NCBI GenBank assembly: GCA_030765065.1
Contig: CM060977.1
Span: 98,473,795 to 98,537,794, forward strand
From: Deroplatys truncata
Taxonomy: Eukaryota; Arthropoda; Insecta; Mantodea; Mantidae
Reading direction: 5' to 3'
Length of the DNA stretch: 64,000 nucleotides
Shown here: positions 45,681-56,599 of the stretch, in pieces
Position numbering within the stretch: position 1 is the stretch's first letter
How the letters are laid out: each line of letters opens with the position of its first letter
Position numbers and translations under genes: made by a program
Notes under the pieces: generated by a model
What the model saw: the letters and a program-made list of their open reading frames with translations, nothing else
Told to the model about the DNA's origin: nothing
Databases searched by the model: none

Positions 45681-47551
45681 AAGTGTTACATTCATATGAC
45701 TTTCTCCACTCTCCAGTGCTTATTATTCTTACGAAAGTTTATTTTCCCTTCTTTATTTTAATCCAGATAAAGCTTTTCGCAAATAGCTTTTACACACTTA
45801 GTTTTAGATATAAAGGAATAGTGATAGTCAAATATTTTAGAACTGGACGCTATATACTGGCCTTACTTCTTCTATGACATTGGGAGAAATAATTGAATAT
45901 TGAAATGACTTGAAAAGAATGACAAAGTATTGAACAAACCATTAACAACGAACATCTCGGAGAAAACTGACACCACACAAAAGTCATTTGAAATAAACAA
46001 TTGTGTCTTTAAAGAGGTGTACATTTTTTCAACAATACTACACTGCCCATCGCTTTACGTTCACCAGTTATACAATATTATACAAAATTGCTTCCGATGA
46101 AGAGGCTTCTATCCCTTTGAATAGAATAAAGAATAATAAGAATAAAGAATAAAAAAAGAAAGAAGCTGGGAAAATTCAAGGTAATATTTTATTGGTTATT
46201 AAACATATTAAATATGTGTATTTAAATAAAATCTTTAGTGTCGTTTTTTGTATAAAATCGAAATTTCCAAGAATTTTCCATCTAAGGGGTAGTTTGGGGA
46301 GAGAGGATTTTCTTGATAATCTTAATGTCGCATATTTGGAAGGTGCTGAACTTAAATACCAAGTTTGGTACATATCGGGCTTTTCGTTTTGAGCCATAGT
46401 TACAGACACAGACACACACGGGCGGGCACACACACACACACACACACGAACCTTTTTCTAAAATTCTAAAAATGATTTATTTGGGTTCAGAGGGCTTCAA
46501 AACATATATTTCCGGTGAAATCCCAACATTGAATTTTTGGGTGGAATACAATACTTTGAGGTAGTATTTTTAACACTTAAATTTTATCAGTCTAACTATA
46601 TAATATAAAAATATAATAACAGGCCGCCTTAAAGCAATATGTGTATAATACAGTATATTAAATGTATGTTACAGTCATTGTATTATGATTATATTGCTAT
46701 GTACATGTATAATAATGTTATGCGAATGTATTACGTAGTTTTAACAATATAGGAGCTGTGAGAATAGAAGCCAAAAGTTGCTAACAATGAGGTAACCTTG
46801 AGGCAACAATAAATTAGAAAGCTTAATAATGCTACTAATAATTCTTGGAACAATAATGCAATATTTAAAACAGTTTATAAATAGGCAATAAAAAACTATA
46901 AAATCTTTAAGTTAAGTAAAAGTATTCTATTGGAGTAGAATTAGCCAATCAGAGACTTGAAATATAGTAAATGTACAAATTTAAGCGGTAGACGCCAGAC
47001 GCTATAAGACAGCGTTCCCGAGCAGTTCTCTCGGTACGTATTCAGTGTGAGACATAAAAAATTCATTACGGCGTCAATAATATGAAGTTATTGTGTTAAA
47101 AAGTGCAATTAAATAATAATCTCACATCTCTACAGTAGGATATATCAGAGAAATGTTATTTAATCGTGTGAAAGATTAATACAACGAAGTTAAATACCAT
47201 TATAATTTGTGTAAGCCTTCATTCTTTAGCCGTACTACCCCTGCTAAGAGATACGTGTTTCTGCAAATTACTACTAACGCAGCCGAGTCATACATATATA
47301 ATATTTAAACAAACATTAAAATACAAAGTTTATTTTTTTAAACGTGGGGGCGAAGGTCACCGGAAACTTTGTATCATACGTGGTAATAAACAACTTCAAG
47401 TTTGTATCATACCAGAAGCAGCAACTACTGCAAGTTTGACCCCTAAACGTGGTGCTAATAACGTAAAGATATTGTAATTCAAATCGGCTCTCCCAAAAGT
47501 GAGACTTAAACTACACCAACTTCCCCTAGTTAATATACGTTGTAGAGAAAG
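45681..47551 (-). repeat. ACTTTCTC-family repeat, split by a solo LTR
   Basis: A reverse copy running 45681-46556 and resuming at 47519-47551. A (CA)n tract (about 46427-46447) sits in its centre, where other copies have only a short CA run. The LTR interrupts the CAATACTTCCCC hairpin-side block. Confidence 0.8.
46557..47518 (+). mobile_element. Solo LTR, family A (Gypsy-like)
   Basis: A 962-bp unit with a perfect ACTT duplication at 46553-46556 and 47519-47522. Removing it and one ACTT restores the repeat consensus, which fixes both LTR ends. Confidence 0.88.
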
Positions 47552-47892
47552 TTTTCGTGGAATCCTTAAGGACCATAATTATTCACTAATTACACTGTAT
47601 TAAAACATTTCCTGAATTAAATTTAATGAATCATCAGATGTATGCTATACAGCAAAGTCTTATTGGAAAACACCTGACTTCAACGTTGGTCAGCTGTTCA
47701 AAATGGCGCAAGTCATTCCTGTTTCGCTTTGCAATTGTTAATAAAGAACATATATGTATTTAGTTCACACCAATTTTCGCGTCACACAAGGAAATCCCGT
47801 GTTTGAAGAAGAATATTATACATATACATGTGTGTAAGGCATGTTTTTAAAATAAGCACCTATACTTTTTTAAACAATTACGGAATATTATT
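47552..47892. other. Unassigned stretch
   Basis: AT-rich. No gene or repeat recognised. Confidence 0.3.
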
Positions 47893-48260
47893 TCCCAAAT
47901 AGTTTATTGTCATTCACTACCTTTCACTACTACTCCACAAAGTCACCGATTTTATTCAGGCACTTATAATGGGATACCAGGTTTTTATTTCCTTCATCAA
48001 AGAATGATGCTACCTGTGATGAAAGCCAAGCCGGGCATTGTCACTCTTTATTTTTCCGCATAAACCTCCAAGATTGACGACGAATGTTTGCTGGCATATC
48101 ATTTATCGCATTCAAGAAACGGATAGCTGATCTGACTTCACAATCGGCGGGTCGATAGATTGTTTTGAAGATTTAGAAACGCTCTAACAACAGGAAAACA
48201 CACGTGACGATCGCTCACAGCTGCGTCTGGCGCCCAATAAATGGTTGAAGTGGTCATGCA
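47893..48260 (-). mobile_element. Mariner remnant, N- and C-terminal ends joined
   Basis: Minus-strand frames read CEVRSAIRFLNA and PANIRRQSWRFM-like words (about 48160-48060), the start of a mariner transposase. These pass almost at once into LVSHYKCLNKIGDF (about 47985-47940), the end of one. The central catalytic region is missing. Frames are broken, and TIRs were not found. Confidence 0.5.
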
Positions 48261-48917
48261 AGCTCAAAGTCTCGACAGGAGCGCTTCAGTGGAAAAACAT
48301 TAAAACGGTACTGACTTTAAAAACACGCCTCATATATAAAATTAAAGAGGTCACTGCAATTAAAAATACGGCAAATGAATTAATATATTTCACACTCACA
48401 CTCCTATTACCAAAGTTACAGACGTTACAAGCTTAAACCTTCTTCTACAAGGCAAGGTGGATTGAGGGAATTTGTCTGTCCTGGGGGAGCTGGTAGTCTG
48501 CACGTTTTATCCGACCGTGATGGGCAACGAGGCTTAAAGGAAATAGGTCTATTACACACATTTGTAAAGGGTGGAAAAAGACCTATTACGTAAATGTTCC
48601 TTGCTGTAGAAGGAAGGACGTAAGAACAGAGTACCCCTGCTTGTTTCTCAACCCCTCTGGGTTCAAATTGACCCCTGGAGACGTATAAGCAGGCAAGCAA
48701 TGAATTATTCAACTTTAATTTAGGTTAAAGAAGCAGTTTGTGCTAGTCGTGGGGGACAGTTTCAGGGCTGCGTGAGAGATAAGATGAATCTGGGAAACGA
48801 GCTTTTACTTAATTTAATAAGATGTCTCTTTCTTCATTCAGAAAACGTATTTAATCTTTTGTATTGAAGAAGATGTGTACAACTGAGGTGATAATAATCA
48901 GAGAGATATTAAAAAAA
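48261..48917. other. Unassigned stretch
   Basis: No gene recognised. The minus-strand frame at 48425-48712 lies in a locally GC-richer patch containing GGGTTCAAATTGACC (B-box-like), perhaps a decayed SINE. Confidence 0.3.
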
Positions 48918-50556
48918 TCTCATGTATTGCACTCACATAACTTTTGAAGTAATTCTTATTTTAGGAGGAGTTGTATTGTATTTCGACTGTTGGGAAGTCA
49001 AACTTAAAGTAGTTGCAATCGCACGTATGGTACCCAGTAGCCTTCCTTTCGTAGCTTAAAAATATTAGCTTGTAATTTTGAATGTTTCTTTAAATATTAT
49101 ATATTTATGTTTGCCTCGGCTGCGTCAGTATTTATATTTCTTTTAGACATGAATGTCTTAGAAGGGGGTAGTGCGGCTAAGAATGTAGGCTTAGACAGAT
49201 TATAATTTTACTTCTCTCCATTTATTAATGATTGACACGATTTAAATAACACTTCACTGATATATAGAGAGAGAGCTGTGAGATTCTTTTATTAATTACT
49301 TGCATTCTTTTTAACACGTAAACTATTTTCGCCTCACACGAATACGTATTAAATTTCACGAGGACACTTCTCTCGCCAGGAACACTGTCTACAACTAACA
49401 TGTCCAGTTATGAGCGCTGTCTACAATACTCTTGACTTGATTTCTACCGCTTAAATTTGTAAATTTCTGTATTTCAAGTCTCTGATTGGCTAATCGTAGT
49501 AATAGAATACCTTCATTTAACTTAAGCTTTTTTCTGGTTGTTGCATGGTTATTTTATAATCTGTAACAAAAATTACATTATTGCTTCCAAGAATTATAAG
49601 TAGTATTGTTATACTTTAAAATTCATTACTGCCTCAAGGTTACCTCATTGTTACCTCATTGTTAGTAACTTTTAACCTACTATTCTCACAGCTCCTACAT
49701 TATTAAATTACGTAATACATTCACATAACATTATTGAACATGTATACAATAATATAAACATATACAATGACTGTAATATACACTTTTTATATTTTGTTAC
49801 ATAGACATATTGCTTCAAGGCGGGCTGTTTTTATATTTTTTTATTTTATAATTTGACTGAAATCATTTAAGTGTTAAAAATACTGCCTCACATTTCTACT
49901 CTTGTACAACTTTTTTTTACAAAGGTTTATTCTCCATTTACTTCATGTTAATCGGTATAAACATTTGCAGAAACTGTCTGATTGATATTTTTCTTGTAGG
50001 TGCAAGGGGGATATGTTAGGCTTTAAGTGATAATCGAATGTTTTAAGAGCTGATTGCTATTTGGAGCATTCCATTGTCTTTGTATTTCTAGGACATAAAA
50101 ACGAATAACGAATTCTTATTTGAGAAAAATTGTAAACTGTAAAATTCAAACAAATAACAAAGAAATCACGGAAATAATTCACTCGACAAAGAAAAAATGT
50201 ATATGACCTAAATTGTACGTTTTAATGATATCTACATTTTTTACAGTAAAATTTTGCCTATCCCTTACGGTTTACCAGTTATGCAAAACTACTTCAGAAT
50301 GGACTTTTAGGGATATTCCCAGAAAACTCAAGATATGCATTTAATTTGCCATGAAACATATGGTATCGTTAGAGCCATTTTTGAGAAAATCAGAATTTTT
50401 TTTTAAAATATTCCATGTAAAGGGTATTTGAGGTTGGGGGATTTTCTTGAACATTTTCCTGTCGCATCCTTGGAAGATACTAAACTCACATGCCAAAGTT
50501 GGTATTTAACCGAACTTTCGCTTTTGACTTATGCTGTTCACAGACAGACACACAAA
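48918..50556 (-). repeat. ACTTTCTC-family repeat, split by a solo LTR
   Basis: A reverse copy of the second internal type. 48918-48944 is its tail, and the body resumes at 49891 and runs to the CA tract near 50556. The hairpin end is missing. Confidence 0.78.
48945..49890 (-). mobile_element. Solo LTR, family A (Gypsy-like)
   Basis: A 946-bp reverse unit flanked by CTTT and CATT, a drifted 4-bp duplication. Full-length relative to the other family A copies. Confidence 0.8.
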
Positions 50557-50821
50557 TGTTTATCTTGATTAACATGAAGTAGATGGAAAATAAGCGTTGG
50601 TAAAACTAGTTTGTACAAGAGTAGAGAAAGTCATGTGAGTGCAACACATGAGATATTTAAAAAAACCTCCGTGTGTGTGTCTGTCTGTGTGTCAAAAACC
50701 AAAAATCGTATAAATACCAAAATTGTTATTTAGATTAATTATCTTCCAAAGATGCGACATGAAGATTTTCAATAAAATTCCACGACCTCAACTACCCTTT
50801 AGATGGAACGTTTTTGGAATT

Positions 50822-51578
50822 TGTGGCAGTAATTTGTATCACAATAATGTAAATGCCAGAGTGATTGTAGTGTAAATAAGCATTATTGTATGACAATGAT
50901 TTGAGATGTTTGTTAATTATATGCATTGTTAGGAAATAAGTTTACACGGCCTCACTGAAACTGACAATAGGAGCGGATAACAATGAGCGAGGGGAATATT
51001 AATTAGAAGAGACAAGCAAATGACGTCAGATTGGCGCGCTTTTCTTAGAAATGGAGGGAATTTCTTCCCTAGAGCATATGTGTTCATAATTTTGATTGGA
51101 TATAAAAATAGACGCTAATGTTGGCGCGTTTTATTAACCAATAGCAGCTCGGTTATAATCTTTAGGCATATTAGGGTTTGGGAGTATAAAAAGCTAAAGC
51201 CAGAGGCAAGTATTGCCCAGTTCAACAAAATCATCCACGCGTTACACGTCGCTGAGTCCAACAGAATTATTCAGAAGTTAAACGTCGCTCAGTTCATCAG
51301 AATCGTTCGCGAGTTACACGTCGCAATTCTACAGAATCTCTCGCGTCTTAAAGTTTGTTATAAATGTGAAATACGCGAATTAATAAGGTGCAACAAATAA
51401 GTGATTATAGTAACATTAGAAAATATAACAGTTTCAGTCTGGCGTGTATCAAGAGTCAGTATGTGAAATTAACTAATTGTGACGGTAATAAAAGTGTAAA
51501 AACAAATTCTTTTATAAGTGTTATCTTTCAGTAACAAATCCTTTCCCTTTACACACCCTGTTTAAGAGATGTGCTCGA

Positions 51579-51621
<43 letters not shown>

Positions 51622-51786
51622 GCTAGCCGGAGGACAATGAACCCAACATTCAAAGTAGTAATACAATAACGCGCGCCCAGCAAAAATAACACGAAGTGAC
51701 CGCGACAAATTGGCTTCCATACGTGGTTCATATAAACATGAAGCATCTTCCAACTACCAACAACTGCTAACAAATATTATACTTCA
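50822..51786 (+). mobile_element. Solo LTR, family B (related to family A)
   Basis: A 965-bp TG...CA unit with a perfect AATT duplication (50818-50821 and 51787-51790). It starts TGTGGCAGTAATTTGTATCA, has a TATAAAAAG box near 51185 and an AATAAAAG signal near 51488, and holds an (AAT)n tract near its 3' end. Its last 75 bases, with ATTGGCTTCCATACGTGG, resemble family A, but the rest differs. Confidence 0.82.
51582..51620. repeat. (AAT)n microsatellite inside the family B LTR
   Basis: About 13 AAT units. Confidence 0.95.
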
Positions 51787-52348
51787 AATTTATTTTTTCT
51801 AAAAATGTCTACAACTATTTTGAGTAAATTACCCTATGATGAAGATATTTATATGATCAATAAACTGTATATCTTGAATTTTCTGGGAAAACCGTTTGAA
51901 TTCCTCTTTATTCGGAGGGAGTTTTGTATAATCATTCATAACTGGTAAACGTTAAGCGATAGACGCAAACGTACTAAACAAAAATGTGGATCTGTGATAA
52001 TTTATTTCAAATAAATTGATGTGGCGTAAGCCATTTACGAGATATCCTTATTGATGTTTGGAATTCTTAACTTCTGATCATGCTCTAAAGTCCTTTTAAC
52101 ATTCAGTTGTTTCTCGCGATTGCATCGAAATATTATGGAATTTTAAGGCCAGCGTATAACGTCCAGTTCTTAAACGTTTGACTATCGCTATCCTTTTTGT
52201 ATCTATAACAAAATGTGTGACATGTGTAACATAGGTTTATTTGGATTAAAATGAAGTTGATATAAAAAGAGTCTTTAGTGAGAATAGTTTGTATACTCAA
52301 TAATAAACGATAGAGGGTGTCATGTGAACGTATCACATCAGATTTTTC

Positions 52349-53192
52349 ACTTTCTCTACTACGTATAGTAAGTAGGGGAAGTATTGTATCCCACCCAAAA
52401 ATTCTATACCGAGATTTTACCGGAAATATATGAGGCTTTCTGAATCCAAAAAAGAAAGCATCTTTGGAAACATGTCCGTGTGTGTGTCTGTCTGTGTGTC
52501 TGTGAACAGCATAACTCGGAAACGAACAGTCGGATAAACACCAAACTTGGTATTTAGGTTCAGTATCTTCCAGAGATGCGACACGAAGGTTTTCAAGAAA
52601 AACCTCCCACTCCAGATTACCATTTACATGGAAAATTTTTCGAAAATTTTAATTTTCTCAAAAATGGCTCTAACGATTTTGATTAAAATATCATATGATT
52701 AAGATATTTTCATGACAAATGAAATGTATATCTCGAAATTTCTGGGAAAGTCTCCAAAAGCATTCTTCATTGTGAACGACTTTTGCATAACTCGTAAACC
52801 GTAAGAGATAGCCAAAATTTACTACACAAAAAATGTAGATCGCGTTAAAATACACAATTTATGTCATATACATCTGTTTTGTTGAGTGAACCATTTTCGA
52901 GGTATTGCTTGTTATTTCCTTAAATTTTCCAATACTTAATACTTTTTCTCAAATGGGAATTCATTATTCATTTTTTATGTACTGGACATGCAAAGAAATT
53001 GGAATACTCCACATAGCAACCACCTCTTAAAATATTTGACTATAGTTTAAAGTCTACCAATTCCCCTTGCATCTACAAGAAAATTAGCAATAAGATTAAC
53101 ATCTCGATAAACATGAAGCATATGGAGAATAAGCGTTTGTAAAAATAGTTTGTACAAGAGTAGAGAAAGTCATGTGAGTGTAACACATCAGA
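52349..53192 (+). repeat. ACTTTCTC-family repeat, full-length, tandem unit
   Basis: An 844-bp forward copy with clean ends: ACTTTCTCTACTACGTATAG at the start and AACACATCAGA followed by eight T at the end. Second internal type. One of the best-preserved copies. Confidence 0.88.
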
Positions 53193-53271
53193 TTTTTTTT
53201 ATTTTCCATCACAATAGCGTAAGATATTAAGCACTTCTTGCTTTTTGACGTTATTCCTAAGGAAATAAAGT

Positions 53272-53578
53272 CTAATGTATTCACATACTTTTTCTACCTA
53301 ATCTTCTACAAAATGTTTTTACAAAAGTTTATTCTTCTGTTTACTCCTTGTTAACCGAGATAAACTTTCATTGCACATTTTTACATTTCATTTAAGTGCC
53401 TATAAAAAGAATACACCAGCTAAAGTGATAGTCAGACTTTTAGATGGATCGCTACGTGATGGCTCTAGAATTCTTTATTCTCTGCATGACCACCAAAAAC
53501 AAAATATTATGTGTTACATTCACCTGACTTTCTCTGCCCTCTGTCGCTTATTAGTGGGTATACCGAAGTGGTCACTAT
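53272..53578 (-). repeat. ACTTTCTC-family fragments, two in the same orientation
   Basis: A tail-side fragment at 53272-53500 and another at 53508-53570. The Gypsy element begins right behind the second. Confidence 0.6.
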
Positions 53579-54868
53579 TGCAATGGTTCCGCTGTTTGAC
53601 TGAGTTAGGGAACCCCGGCCAAACGAAAAGGGAAGCCCTAACGAGTGCCGTAGGGGAAAACAAAAGGAAACCAGAACTCTCAAAAATATACTACTATTGA
53701 TAAGTTTGTTTTTGGGTACTTTAATGATAATAATAAACAAACATTAATAACCAGAACCGTAAAGCAACCATAAAAGAATAACTGTAAAACAAAAATGGCT
53801 TAAAGAGTAAAGCAACCAAAACCAATTGAGCAGAGCAGTAAAGGCAAGTTTTAAATACAGCAAAATTAAGTAAATCCAAAAATTCAACAAACCAAATCAA
53901 TTTAGAAAGTTTATAAAACAAGGCCACTATAAACATCAGACCAAAAAATTTAAGACTAGCTAAGAATGTTGAACAAGACCGAAACAGACTTTAATGAAAT
54001 TCAGGAAACCGAGAGCTTCAAAGTCCAGCTAAGCTAGATGTAGATATCTTTACAACCCAACCGTTTTCAGTTACAAAGTTCAGCATAAATGGGTACAGCA
54101 TAACTGGGTTTTAACTGCAATTACTGCTCTCATAATTTACACAACAGAATATCTGTAATTTTGAATTAACTATGCATTTTCAAAGTGCCCAAAATATGTA
54201 AAGCTCTACTCACAAATTTCTACTTATATTGCTTCTTGCCCTCCTTTTATCAAACTATGCAATTTCAGACGACAATTGCCAAAAGCTTTTCTCACAAATT
54301 TCACACTACTGATGCTTTTTACCTTCATGAATCAAAATATGCATTTTCAAATTGCACAACTGTGTAAAGCTCTTATCACAAATTTTAAACTAACTATACA
54401 CTGAAAATCACGTACTGAAAATATAACTCAACTGGAAAAGAAACAAAACACACTAAACCTATGAACAACTCCAAGAGCCAGTCACTTTACGAACTCTTAT
54501 TTTCAAACACACATAACGTTTTCCGCCCCTAAATTCACTCACCATTACCAGGACATAAAACTGATAATAAAGCCTACCTTTACATAAGGTCGATCCACCG
54601 AAAATCACAAAGACGTTCCTTAAAAATTCATTACAAAACTTCCACAATCCGCATCAGTAGTTGCCGGGCAGAGAGCTATCCCTGCAATGCGGACAGAAAT
54701 CCACCACTCAGCGCGTACGGCCAAAGCACATGCCACGTCAGCAACCCACAGAGGAAAAAAAAAGGAGAGCACCAAAGAGAGCGTTAAGCAAAGGGGACAA
54801 GCAACGTAAAGTGACTGGCTGGATGTATAATACAGATACAAAACATAAAAAGAACACATAACAGCACA
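53579..54868 (-). repeat. 3' LTR of the Gypsy element
   Basis: 1290 bp, TG...CA, equal in length to the partner LTR at 61173-62462. Short open frames within it recur in both LTRs and are not separate genes. Confidence 0.93.
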
Positions 54869-54881
54869 ATAGCCCCCCCCC
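54869..54881 (-). promoter_or_regulatory. Polypurine tract of the Gypsy element
   Basis: On the minus strand nine G residues followed by CTAT directly abut the 3' LTR, the position where plus-strand DNA synthesis is primed. Confidence 0.7.
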
Positions 54882-56599
54882 AATCTGCGAGCTTGCGAGA
54901 AGAAAAAAAAACCATTTATAGGAACTCGAGGAAAGGGAACAATAAGTAGCCAAAAGGGGAAACAACTAGGAAAACAGAAGGAACATGCTACACTGTAAGT
55001 AGACGAAGAAGGTAACTCCACACATACAGTCCGCAAACTTCAGTAGCTGACACTGAACATACAAGGAGAAGACCATAATTGAGGCAAGCAAACCCCAACA
55101 GTATATATCCCACGACGTAGCAACCGGGCAGCCATCCAAGGTGATGAAAAACTTAAGTATATAACTCCCAGGAACAGTCACAGGCGAAAATTTGCATCAT
55201 AATTTTGGCAGCAATATTAAGCGGACAAGCCGCTAACCAGGAGTATAGATTTTTCTTTACTAATAACGTCGACACTGCAGACGGATGACGCTAAGGCAGA
55301 AACTGAAGCGGGCCAAAACATGTATAAAGTAGTCAGGATCCGGAAGAGGAGGCACAGGCTTCAGTATTTTAAACCACCAAATAGCGTCCGACGGTGAAAT
55401 TCCCACGTAGGACCACCCGGCTGCACACACCACGAGAGCAGAAGAAACTTGCACAGCAGTCAGCACATCGCAACTCAGAAGGTCCAGAACGTGTCCCCAC
55501 AGAGTAGCACGAGGAAGGAAAAAGGGATGGTAGCCGAGAAGGATAAGAATCTGAAACATAATAAAACAAAGCAGCAGAGGGGGCTCACAAAGTAAAATAT
55601 AAACTTACTTATACAAACTAAATCATCGTCAATCAATTATAATTTTATAGACATATAAATATTGAATTTCACAATAAACCATGTGCATTTTTAAATTAGA
55701 CAAGTATAGCATTACAATTATAGAACAAGAATTAAACATGGTATGCAATGAAACAGCTATGAGACATAATGCACTATATAACAACTATGTACAACAAAAT
55801 AATAATTCACTTGCCCCGACCCCACACAAACTATAACTGGGGAGAGGCAGGTGAACAGGGCATACCGGCAAGGCATCACCGGTGTGGAAGCATGAAAATT
55901 TTCCCAATAACAACAATTTAATTAAGCTGACACCCACTGAAATTAAGTGACCTTATAAATATATATAATTATAATTTAAAATATTACCCCCAAAAATTAA
56001 CAATAAAAAAAACAAAGGATATTAAATTCGAGCCAAATTTATAGAAACACAAAAGGTCACTCAAAATAACAGGATCAACAGCAAAGGTAGGCTCTGCGCA
56101 ACAGCTAAATATCCCAGCAAGGGCGAATGGAAATGAGGCAAAACTTTCAGAATTAGGTAACCATACATGTTACCATATTTATCTTGCACACTGACTTGAA
56201 AAGGAAATCATAAATTCCTCCAAAATATTCAGGAACTCGCAAGTGACTGACTCTTGAATAGCCCTAGCACACGGGCATAACCATACATTTTACGGGCAAA
56301 CTGTAAAAGTTGGCAAGTATGCAATAGTGATATTCTCATGTGTCAAAGATCTGAAGACAAATCACTGGAGTTCTATATGCTAACATCCGAAAAGATACCA
56401 TTACTGTAGGAGGAAAGGAAAGTATAATTGGGAGCTTTCATGAATATGGAAAGGATAAGAAAGGATGATTTGGAGAGGAATGGGACAGGATTTATCCCGG
56501 TTAAGGGAATGGGACAAATCAAGAGCTCGCATGGGGCAGGATCGCTAATTCCTGAAAGTGAGTCACCCATCATCAGGACAATGCCAAGTGACTCACTTG
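54882..56599 (-). other. Region between pol and the 3' LTR
   Basis: About 1.7 kb without a recognisable third gene. Short minus-strand frames at 54966-55181 and 55260-55559 contain hydrophobic stretches but no envelope motif. The part at 55600-56100 is strongly AT-rich. Confidence 0.5.

Larger units (their letters stand above)
50557..52342 (+). repeat. ACTTTCTC-family repeats, forward, split by a solo LTR
   Basis: A forward tail fragment at 50557-50653 is followed by a forward copy lacking its first end (about 50662-50821, resuming 51787-52342). That copy ends CACATCAGA and joins the next copy at 52349 through a short T run. Confidence 0.75.

Noticed and set aside
53721-54861. Small open frames at 53721-53936, 54185-54367 and 54661-54861 that recur at 61315-62455
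   Set aside because: They recur because both lie in the paired LTRs, not because they are conserved genes.
54620-55559. Possible envelope gene downstream of the Gypsy pol
   Set aside because: Only short hydrophobic frames are present. I see no furin-like site, fusion motif or family resemblance, and part of the region is LTR.
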